Virus record (IMG/VR): IMGVR_UViG_3300017613_000031
Span: 1 to 43,585 of that record
Length of the DNA stretch: 43,585 bases
Reading direction: 5' to 3' (one strand)
DNA from: a virus
The position numbers were made by a program, and so were the translations under genes. Below, piece after piece: positions 14,721 to 20,670 of the stretch. The notes under the pieces are model-generated. The model saw nothing but the letters and a program-made list of their open reading frames with translations. It did not search any database and had not been told where the DNA came from. Every line of letters starts with the position of its first letter. The stretch's first letter is position 1.

Positions 14721-15082
14721 CTATGGCCAGATACGTGGACAACGATACACGCTACGACTTTGAAGGCGCGATAAAAGATGACAACGAGAGGCTGCGGGAA
14801 CGGATCAAGGAACTTGAGGCGCAAGGACGTAGTGACAGGCACGTCGCAATGGACGCTTCTGTGAAGGAGCTTGAGGCGCAAGGACGTGTAGCTGCGCTTG
14901 AGGAGCAACTTGTTACAGCCCGTAACGATGCGCTGGATGAAGCGGCGAGGGTAGTGCGTAGTATTCTGAGGGACGACACAAGTAGCCTCAAATACCCTTT
15001 GGACGTACTCCAAGACCGCTTAGAATATTTGGAGCAGTTACCCGCAGAAATCCTCGCGCTCAAGGAGCCAGCCAATGACTGA
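14717..15082 (+). CDS. Coiled-coil protein with KELEAQGR repeats (121 aa)
   Basis: A mostly helical protein with a probable coiled coil over residues about 20-85. It carries the repeat KELEAQGR twice, encoded by near-identical 24-base stretches at 14807-14830 and 14864-14887; a third copy lies in the next gene at 15207-15230. The C-terminal half with NDALDEAARVVRSIL and a closing LPAEILALK resembles small helical phage proteins I have seen in other tailed phages, without known function. Same GC-richer patch as its neighbours. Confidence 0.65.
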   Translation: MTMARYVDNDTRYDFEGAIKDDNERLRERIKELEAQGRSDRHVAMDASVKELEAQGRVAALEEQLVTARNDALDEAARVVRSILRDDTSSLKYPLDVLQDRLEYLEQLPAEILALKEPAND

Positions 15083-15371
15083 CACCAGCAAACGAGCGAT
15101 TGCGCGACTACTGACTGCGCTTGACGCCGCCACGTTAGCAAAGACCAACGCTGTTTCCCTGCTGCGCACACTGTATGAGGACCGTGATGCACTGAAAGCA
15201 AGGGTGAAGGAGCTTGAGGCACAAGGACGTAGTGAGGATGCGGCAAAGTACAATGCCCCGCGCCACTTTGGTAAAAGCATGGAGGCTGCTGTTGATAGCG
15301 ACGGATTGGAAATCTTGCCTGTTGGCAAACCAACACTACGCCGGGCCAAAGCGCGTCGAAACAAGGTATAG
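15075..15371 (+). CDS. Helical protein sharing modules with its neighbours (98 aa)
   Basis: Begins MTDTSKRAIARLL, sharing the N-terminal tag of 14314 and 14661, followed by a helical stretch and the KELEAQGRS module shared with 14717. The C-terminal third is different and ends in a basic RRAKARRNK tail. The protein is thus built from pieces also seen in the two genes before it, which suggests recombination between short repeats. No enzymatic motif. Overlaps the preceding gene by eight bases. Confidence 0.65.
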   Translation: MTDTSKRAIARLLTALDAATLAKTNAVSLLRTLYEDRDALKARVKELEAQGRSEDAAKYNAPRHFGKSMEAAVDSDGLEILPVGKPTLRRAKARRNKV

Positions 15372-15385
15372 AGGGAGACAACACA

Positions 15386-15919
15386 ATGACTAAACTAATG
15401 CCTATCCTGTTGCTCCTAGTCTTATTACTACTAGCCATGTGTGTTAGGTTAGCACCCTGTGAGTCTGGGTTCACTCAGGTTAGAGACTACTGTGTTGCTA
15501 ACGATTACTACAAGGTGGATGGCGTACGTACCCCTCTTACTTGGAAGGAGACTGAAGAGCTTCTTAAGGAGACAGGTATGGAGCTTCCTACTAAAGAGTT
15601 AGTTGATGACATATGGTTTGCTGCCACACTACAACACGAACCACAGCCTATGAAGTACCCCGGTAACTATGTGATACACGACAAGATTATAGACCATGAG
15701 GGGAGGTTAAACTCCAGCTACACCTCAAGAGACTTACAGGCAGGACACAAGAAGGATGTTATTGGTGCTAAGGGTAATGGGGTTTGTATCTACGGTTGGC
15801 ACCGTAACAATGGTAAACCTATACAACCCCTCAACTGTAAGTCTCACGACCTGAACTACAAAGACTACTCACACGGTATACGTCTTGTATATCCTATTAG
15901 AGGGTTAGGAAATGTTTGA
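15386..15919 (+). CDS. Exported protein with conserved His/Asp motifs (177 aa)
   Basis: An N-terminal hydrophobic stretch (residues about 4-20, ending near a Cys) marks it as exported or membrane-anchored. The rest is extracytoplasmic: AATLQHEPQPM, SRDLQAGHKKDVI, CIYGWHRNNGKPIQPLN and YKDYSHGIRLVYPI. The blocks with His, Lys and Asp (GHKKD, YGWH, DYSHG) look like active-site or metal-site motifs, and I recall unannotated bacterial proteins with the same blocks, but I cannot name the family. Two or three Cys could form disulfides in the periplasm. A cell-envelope enzyme is a reasonable guess, not shown. Confidence 0.7.
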   Translation: MTKLMPILLLLVLLLLAMCVRLAPCESGFTQVRDYCVANDYYKVDGVRTPLTWKETEELLKETGMELPTKELVDDIWFAATLQHEPQPMKYPGNYVIHDKIIDHEGRLNSSYTSRDLQAGHKKDVIGAKGNGVCIYGWHRNNGKPIQPLNCKSHDLNYKDYSHGIRLVYPIRGLGNV

Positions 15920-16091
15920 ACATACAGAGGGGGTAACTCCTTGGGTCTGCACCTACTGGAAAGAAGGGGTGCCTTATGGCATAACCCTCTGGGCTAGTAG
16001 CTCTGAACAGGTACTAGAAGATTGGTGTGATGCCCTTGGGGGTTTAACCATAGAGGGTGTACTACTAGAAGAACAAGATTGGGGGGTATAG
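15912..16091 (+). CDS. Hypothetical protein (59 aa)
   Basis: A 60-codon frame from an ATG that overlaps the end of the exported-protein gene, with GGGTTAGGA before it. The product is rich in Trp (five) and acidic residues, with a central beta-like WVCTYWKEGVPYGITLW segment. No signal or membrane segment. Not recognised. The tight overlap and lack of other content in the stretch support it as a real gene. A further 17-codon frame (16092-16142) ends inside the next start and is probably only spacer. Confidence 0.55.
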   Translation: MFEHTEGVTPWVCTYWKEGVPYGITLWASSSEQVLEDWCDALGGLTIEGVLLEEQDWGV

Positions 16092-16134
16092 ATGTTAGTA
16101 TACGCCGCCTACAACAAAGCAAAGGAGAGACACA

Positions 16135-16356
16135 ATGACTGACCCAGTAAATAAGCCACCACACTACGGGGATGGAGATATAGAGTGTATTGACTATATG
16201 AAAGACAATATGTCAGACACCATGTTCATGGGATACCTTGAGGGCAACACAAAGAAGTACCTGCACCGTTGGCGGTACAAGGGTAAGCCAGTAGAAGACC
16301 TTAAGAAGGCACGGTGGTACTTAGATTACTTGATTAAGACGGTGGAAGGGGAGTAG
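16135..16356 (+). CDS. DUF3310 protein (T7 gp1.7-like nucleotide kinase family)
   Basis: 73 aa with the DUF3310 core: NKPPHYGDGDIECIDYM, then GYLEGNTKKYLHRWRYKGKPVEDLKKARWYLDYLI. The family includes T7 gp1.7, which phosphorylates dTMP and dGMP, so a role in making dNTP precursors is plausible next to thyX and nrdJ. Many DUF3310 proteins are untested. It starts behind AAAGGAGA with the recurring ACACAATGACTGA start context. Confidence 0.85.
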   Translation: MTDPVNKPPHYGDGDIECIDYMKDNMSDTMFMGYLEGNTKKYLHRWRYKGKPVEDLKKARWYLDYLIKTVEGE

Positions 16357-16359
16357 AGT

Positions 16360-16938
16360 ATGCGTTATATTATAACACTTATCTTACTAGCCCTCACAAC
16401 AACTACAGCCAACGCCTCTGTGGTCTATGTTAGTGACACTAAGTCTTTGACTATCTCTGGTCCGACCACCAAGTACCAGTTCAATCAAGTCGTTGAAGTA
16501 TTCAAAGAGGAGGAAGTAGATATCATATTCATGTGGGGCAACGGTGGCCTCTACTACGTTGGTATATCTATAGGTCACCTGTTGGCTGATAGTGGGGCAA
16601 CAGTCATTATACCCTCTGGAAAGACTTGTATCAGTGCTTGTGGCTTCGCTGCCCTATCTGCCCCCACAGTAGAAATTAAGGGTGAAATTTTACTGCACCG
16701 CCCCTACCTAATGACAGTGGATGCACAAACTAGCATTGAGGAGATATCTGCACACTCTGGTGTGGCTTATATTGATGGTCACCTTCACCTAACTAAGGTG
16801 GGGTACAGCGACAAACTAATGCAATACATCTTGGCTGAGTCAACACCCTGCTTATTTCTAGTCGTTAAGAAGCGAGAGGAGCTTCTAGGGGATACCTTCA
16901 ACCTACCAAAGAGGGATAGGTGTAAAAAGAAACCTTAG
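16360..16938 (+). CDS. Secreted ClpP/crotonase-fold serine hydrolase
   Basis: 192 aa. Residues 1-19 form a signal peptide ending ANA, so the mature protein is probably periplasmic. The rest resembles periplasmic ClpP-like proteins: WGNGG at 59-63 (the oxyanion loop region), CISACGF with Ser92 as likely nucleophile, and LLHRPY with His113 as the likely general base, like HQP in ClpP. Cys90 and Cys94 flank the serine, as I recall for the secreted family. It is the last + strand gene before the terminator. A phage-encoded exported protease-like enzyme could act on the envelope, affect lysis or exclude other phages; all of that is inference. Confidence 0.75.
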   Translation: MRYIITLILLALTTTTANASVVYVSDTKSLTISGPTTKYQFNQVVEVFKEEEVDIIFMWGNGGLYYVGISIGHLLADSGATVIIPSGKTCISACGFAALSAPTVEIKGEILLHRPYLMTVDAQTSIEEISAHSGVAYIDGHLHLTKVGYSDKLMQYILAESTPCLFLVVKKREELLGDTFNLPKRDRCKKKP

Positions 16939-16943
16939 GCATA

Positions 16944-16992
16944 AAAAAACCCCTAGACTCCTTGATTGGAATCTGGGGGTTTAGCTTTTGTG
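16944..16992. terminator. Bidirectional rho-independent terminator
   Basis: The stem AAACCCCTAGA (16947-16957) pairs with TCTGGGGGTTT (16972-16982), with one wobble pair. It has an A-run before it and a T-rich stretch (TTTAGCTTTT) after it. It lies exactly between the convergent + strand early/middle genes and the - strand late genes and can stop transcription from both sides. Confidence 0.85.
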
Positions 16993-17014
16993 CTTAAGGA
17001 TTTTATTATTATTA

Positions 17015-17425
17015 TTATTGCTTTCGACGCTTGATCATCTTGAACAGCCATCTACCAATTTCGTTAGGACTAGGGGCCAACCAACCTATGATCAACAGTA
17101 GGATCACCCAAGGTTGCACCTCGTTAACTATGACCCTCTCAACATTGTCAGAAGCTACCTTAGCATCCGTCTTGCTTTGGTCGACAGTCTCTACACGGGA
17201 GTTTGGTCGCACACTAACAGTAGGAGCGAAGTTCTCTGTAGTACCTATAGTCTGGGAGTTAGTCTTACCTGCTTGTACATTAGCAGCTACATTAGGACCA
17301 CCACCAGTCAGTAGGCTAAGAGGGTTTACTCCGCACCCCGTCAGACTTACCATACCAGTCAAGGCCAAAAGCAAGACCAGTAAATGAGAATATCGGCCAA
17401 ACAAGTACTTTAAGTGTTTCAGCAT
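17015..17425 (-). CDS. Spanin-like lipoprotein with C-terminal membrane segment
   Basis: 136 aa with a good AGAGGT ribosome site. The N terminus is a lipoprotein signal with lipobox LTGC (Cys31). It is followed by a Gly/Asn-rich stretch, then a hydrophobic segment near residues 104-118 and a basic end (KMIKRRKQ). A lipid anchor in the outer membrane plus a membrane segment in the inner membrane is the plan of unimolecular spanins, which fuse the two membranes in the last step of lysis. It is the last gene of the late operon, after the endolysin and holin candidates, which supports this role. Not proven. Confidence 0.6.
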   Translation of the reverse strand: MLKHLKYLFGRYSHLLVLLLALTGMVSLTGCGVNPLSLLTGGGPNVAANVQAGKTNSQTIGTTENFAPTVSVRPNSRVETVDQSKTDAKVASDNVERVIVNEVQPWVILLLIIGWLAPSPNEIGRWLFKMIKRRKQ

Positions 17426-17516
17426 CTTTTACCTCTACTATATAAACAAGCCAAACTAGCAATAAGAAAGCTACCTGCCTTTTCCATGTTCTGTTCTTAA
17501 CCTCAGGTTCATCCAT
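17316..17516 (-). CDS. Small membrane protein overlapping the spanin-like gene (66 aa)
   Basis: Two hydrophobic stretches (residues about 15-27 and 36-51) mark a small inner-membrane protein with a charged N terminus. Its last 110 bases overlap the start of the lipoprotein gene in another frame. Overlapping frames at this spot recall the nested Rz/Rz1 spanin pairs, though no coiled coil is visible. Its place in the lysis cassette makes a holin or antiholin role plausible. Starts at ATG 17516 behind GGAAGAG. Confidence 0.55.
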   Translation of the reverse strand: MDEPEVKNRTWKRQVAFLLLVWLVYIVEVKDAETLKVLVWPIFSFTGLAFGLDWYGKSDGVRSKPS

Positions 17517-17940
17517 TTAACTCTTCCTTAAAGGTGTAGAAGGTAGTGTCCCTCTTATTCCCACCACAGATGTGTCTTACTTTGACTTCCACAGTAGAAT
17601 AACTCTTACCACCAAGCTCTATATCAACAAAGAAGCCCTGCTTACCCCTGTACCTGTCACCTTCTTCTGGTGCTGGGAAAGACATATTAAGCCTAGTGGG
17701 GTAACCCAGACCTACACCAAAGGCACCAATATCATCGAACACACACTGGTCAGTCTTTATGAAGCTGAAACCAGCCCTGAGGTTATCCTTTGATAGACTA
17801 TACTCATCTAGTCTTACATTAGAGTAGGGAGTAGGTGGGAATAAACCGTTGTTAGAAACAAAGGGTACTCCAAATAAGGCTAAAGCTAAGGTAAATCCCA
17901 GTAGGAAGTCCACCAGCTTTCTTTTAGTAGTAAAGCTCAT
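17509..17940 (-). CDS. Membrane-anchored periplasmic protein in lysis cassette (143 aa)
   Basis: I take the ATG at 17940, which overlaps the stop of the upstream gene as ATGA, rather than a longer frame from 18006. Residues about 10-28 form a single hydrophobic anchor; the remaining part, with FVDIELGGKSYSTVEVKVRH, reads as a beta-rich domain outside the cytoplasm. Two Cys may form a disulfide. No known family. Neighbours are holin-like and spanin-like genes, so a lysis or superinfection role is possible. Confidence 0.6.
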   Translation of the reverse strand: MSFTTKRKLVDFLLGFTLALALFGVPFVSNNGLFPPTPYSNVRLDEYSLSKDNLRAGFSFIKTDQCVFDDIGAFGVGLGYPTRLNMSFPAPEEGDRYRGKQGFFVDIELGGKSYSTVEVKVRHICGGNKRDTTFYTFKEELNG

Positions 17941-18131
17941 CGACCCAAACCCCCACCAGCTATCCAAGCTACAACAGAGGATATAAAACCCCCACCAATT
18001 ATCCACAGACCTCTACCTATACCAGACTTCATAGCGTCTATGTCTCTCCTATTAACCTTCTGTGATTGCTCTAACACAGCCAGTTTAGTTTCAGCCGACC
18101 TGAGCCTCTCAAGTATGTCTTCTTCGGTCAA
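17937..18131 (-). CDS. XhlA-like holin or lysis-associated membrane protein (64 aa)
   Basis: An N-terminal amphipathic coiled-coil helix (residues 1-34, ILERLRSAETKLAVLEQ) is followed by one membrane span with many Gly and Ile (about 38-60). This is the XhlA/haemolysin-type plan; such proteins work with a holin to release the endolysin. The start is a TTG at 18131 with GAGGG seven bases upstream, inside the end of the preceding gene. It lies two genes after the M15 endolysin. Confidence 0.65.
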   Translation of the reverse strand: MTEEDILERLRSAETKLAVLEQSQKVNRRDIDAMKSGIGRGLWIIGGGFISSVVAWIAGGGLGR

Positions 18132-18492
18132 TGCAATACCCTCTAGTTAGAGTTACTACGAACACTGTTACAAACCACCAAAACAATTTACCTACGACCC
18201 AATCCATCTCTATGATTAGGAAAGGGAAGGCACCTAGGGTGACGTATAAAGTGTCTTCTATTGTATCTAACCCTCGCCAACCTTGGTGTACAATCTCCCA
18301 CCAGATCAAGTAGGCTAAGGTAATTACTACAAAGGCTACAGTTTGGTTGGGGTACTCCCCTAAGATAGCTAGGCCTAGGTAGCAGTAGGTCGTTACTAGG
18401 AACCCACCCAAGAGTGTGTGACTAAGCTGGTTAGTAACGTACCCATAACCATCACCTTTGAAGTCCTCTGGTTTACTTAGCCCCAACATCAT
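18109..18492 (-). CDS. Multi-pass membrane protein, holin candidate (127 aa)
   Basis: At least three hydrophobic segments (about residues 28-48, 50-65 and 82-118) separated by short charged loops. Start ATG 18492 overlaps the stop of the endolysin gene (ATGA), so the two are translated together, as holin and endolysin genes often are. It is longer than typical class I holins. No enzymatic motif seen. Either this or the 64-aa neighbour is the likely holin. Confidence 0.6.
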   Translation of the reverse strand: MMLGLSKPEDFKGDGYGYVTNQLSHTLLGGFLVTTYCYLGLAILGEYPNQTVAFVVITLAYLIWWEIVHQGWRGLDTIEDTLYVTLGAFPFLIIEMDWVVGKLFWWFVTVFVVTLTRGYCIDRRRHT

Positions 18493-18860
18493 TTGTACAA
18501 CTTCCTTGGTAGCTGAAAGTGTGGTCCATCCTTAAAGGACTTCCAGTCTCCACCCCACTCCAAGGGAATATCAAGCTCTTCGGCAGCAGCCTTCATGGCG
18601 TCAGCGATAGGGTAAAACTCTTCCCACTCCCACGACAACGGGTAGGGTGCTAGGTCTACAGCATGGCCTGTGAGGTGCCTAGAGTTCATCGTCTTGGATG
18701 CACCCTTCTTGACTAGCTCACGTTGGCGGTTGATATTACGTACGCCCTCAATCACAGAGAAGTCTTGCTCTGTAATCTGGATAGCTTTCTTTACTACTGC
18801 TACAAGATCAGGGTGAACACCTGAAAGGTTCTGTTTACTACGTGTACCTAAACTTGGCAT
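18489..18860 (-). CDS. M15-family endolysin (L-alanyl-D-glutamate / D-Ala peptidase)
   Basis: 123 aa of the M15 (VanY/Ply500-like) peptidase family, which cuts peptide links in peptidoglycan. Zinc ligands fit the family spacing: His62 and Asp69 in RHLTGHAVDL and His114 in GPHFQL; WGGDW near 102-106 brings the catalytic acid. No signal peptide, so release depends on a holin. Starts behind AAGGAGA. It heads the lysis cassette directly after the tail-fibre genes. Confidence 0.92.
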   Translation of the reverse strand: MPSLGTRSKQNLSGVHPDLVAVVKKAIQITEQDFSVIEGVRNINRQRELVKKGASKTMNSRHLTGHAVDLAPYPLSWEWEEFYPIADAMKAAAEELDIPLEWGGDWKSFKDGPHFQLPRKLYK

Positions 18861-18870
18861 ATTAGTCTCC

Positions 18871-19710
18871 TTATCTTCCTATGATTATAATTGTGTCGTA
18901 CTCTGAGCTTCTGTATGTACCAGTCTCTGTAGCTGTACCGCTGTTGTATCTACTAATAGAAATTGTATCGTTGTCTACCTTCTTAATCATTGGCTGAAAT
19001 CTAGCACCACCTGTCCAAGTGACCTGACTTAAGTGGTTGAACGCAGCTACCTTAAAGTCTGAGTGAGACTCTGATAGGTTTATGTTTATTGTTAGGTCGA
19101 AGAGTAACACTTGATACATGATGTCTTGGCTTACGTAGTAGTGGTCGTAAATAGTGAATTGGTTCTGCCTACTATCGAAAGTCTTAGTCCCAGAGGAGTC
19201 AAACAACTGCATACCAAAGTCGTCAGTAGGAGAGGCTGTAGGCTCTCTAGTGGACACTAAGGAGTAGTCTATGTTGTTATTACCCTCAACCTCACATATA
19301 CCTATACCACCATCAGGGGTAGTATCAGAGAAGCCATCATGCACCATAGCATAAGAGCACAACAGCCCGTAGGTACTAACATCATAGAAGGGGATGTCAC
19401 CTACCTGTAGGTTCATCTCTGGGTGTATCAGGGCTTTCTTGGGGCTTGCTACAACCTCTGTGTAAGTACCTGTCTCACAAGCGACCTGAGACCTAGCCAC
19501 AGGGGAACTATAAACCTCTGTAGTATACCTGCCATCCCTCTCGTAGTGGGTCTGTGTTGTGTACCCATCAGTGGTGGCTGCACTAGAGCCTGAGGTTCTA
19601 AGAGAGTCCCAAGTACTTGTGGTCCCAGTCTCATACTCGTAGTAAGTTGGCCTATCCATATCAAGGACAACCTCACCATACTCATTTAGTATTTCTATAC
19701 CATACGCCAT
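18871..19710 (-). CDS. Tail fibre / tail tip protein (279 aa)
   Basis: Starts YGIEILNEYGEVVLDMDRP, an opening that I know from tail-tip and fibre proteins of marine phages, and that recurs inside the neighbouring 316-aa protein as YGFEVFNSGG. The rest is Ser/Thr/Tyr/Gly rich and beta-like (FTIYDHYYVSQDIMYQVLLFDLTINI). It lies between the other fibre gene and the endolysin. Probably contacts the host surface. No enzymatic motif seen. Confidence 0.65.
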   Translation of the reverse strand: MAYGIEILNEYGEVVLDMDRPTYYEYETGTTSTWDSLRTSGSSAATTDGYTTQTHYERDGRYTTEVYSSPVARSQVACETGTYTEVVASPKKALIHPEMNLQVGDIPFYDVSTYGLLCSYAMVHDGFSDTTPDGGIGICEVEGNNNIDYSLVSTREPTASPTDDFGMQLFDSSGTKTFDSRQNQFTIYDHYYVSQDIMYQVLLFDLTININLSESHSDFKVAAFNHLSQVTWTGGARFQPMIKKVDNDTISISRYNSGTATETGTYRSSEYDTIIIIGR

Positions 19711-19719
19711 GTTAGTAAC

Positions 19720-20670
19720 TCACTTGTAGTGTACGAAAGATAAGGACCACCCACAACTTGGTGTTCCCCACTCATCCCAACCAACTCTGGAGACACCAGT
19801 AGCGTAGGTTACCACCTTGGTAGCAGTGACATAACTAATAGTTGGCATCTCCATACCATGTCCACGCATACCTAAGTTAGCGGTTGTCCATGCTTGACCC
19901 TTAGTAGCCTGAGTGTTAGCGGAAGTGTTCCACTTCTCCCAGTGACTATAGATAAGAGGTACACCCCTCTCATCACTCCAGTTGGATAAGGTATCAGTGC
20001 CTGTATAACCACCTACATGGGACACACCCTCTACATACTTTACAAAGGAGGAAGTTTGAGTGACCTTACTAGTACCACCACTGTTAAAAACCTCAAACCC
20101 ATAATCTGCTGTGGTAATCTTGCGCTTAAACTGGAGCACCATGTAGACGCTATATATAATTGATAGTGCGACCCCAGTTCCACCATTGTACAGCTTAAAA
20201 CGTACACCAAAGTTTGAGCTACTGTAAGTAGAGTAAGGTATGTCTATTATTGTCTCTGTCGAAACCGACTTACCTGAGGCATACCCAAGCACAGGTTGGA
20301 CAGCAGCGGCCTCATTGACGAGCCACTCCCCAGAGGTTCCACCCATATTAGAACCAAGGTCATTGCCGTTTTCATCTACTAGATACGCCTCAGAGAACTG
20401 TATAGCTTGGGTGGTCGTACCAGCTTGCACTAGCACAATGTTTACCCCAGTAACATCGTAAAGTGTGTTATCAAACCACGAGAAATCAAAGTTAGTTATC
20501 TTTAGCACCTTACTGTACGCACCAACCCCAAGAGTCCCAGTAGGACGAACATCTGTGCTGAAATCACCATCTATGCAGTGGGAGAGGGGGGTTTGCCAAG
20601 AGGTTCCAGTACCACTCTCTGCTACCGTCCCCCCTATAACTAAGTTGACTTGGTTCGGGTAAGAAGTCAT
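19720..20670 (-). CDS. Tail fibre protein (316 aa)
   Basis: A Ser/Thr/Gly-rich, beta-strand-rich protein directly after the J-like tail-tip gene, whose stop overlaps its start (TAATG). The first half (SHCIDGDFSTD, IVLVQAGTTTQAIQFSEAYL) resembles a jelly-roll lectin-like domain; the second half has the YGFEVFNSGG segment shared with the next gene. Order and composition point to a receptor-contacting fibre. Named by position and composition, not by a clear family hit. Confidence 0.6.
   Translation of the reverse strand: MTSYPNQVNLVIGGTVAESGTGTSWQTPLSHCIDGDFSTDVRPTGTLGVGAYSKVLKITNFDFSWFDNTLYDVTGVNIVLVQAGTTTQAIQFSEAYLVDENGNDLGSNMGGTSGEWLVNEAAAVQPVLGYASGKSVSTETIIDIPYSTYSSSNFGVRFKLYNGGTGVALSIIYSVYMVLQFKRKITTADYGFEVFNSGGTSKVTQTSSFVKYVEGVSHVGGYTGTDTLSNWSDERGVPLIYSHWEKWNTSANTQATKGQAWTTANLGMRGHGMEMPTISYVTATKVVTYATGVSRVGWDEWGTPSCGWSLSFVHYK

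Noticed and set aside
14752-15474. Long open frame of 240 aa on the - strand
   Set aside because: It is antisense to three + strand genes with good ribosome sites and ATGA overlaps, has Ser/Arg-rich low-complexity sequence and no start site.
16092-16142. 17-codon frame before the DUF3310 gene
   Set aside because: It ends only because the next start context contains ATGACTGA; no support as a protein.
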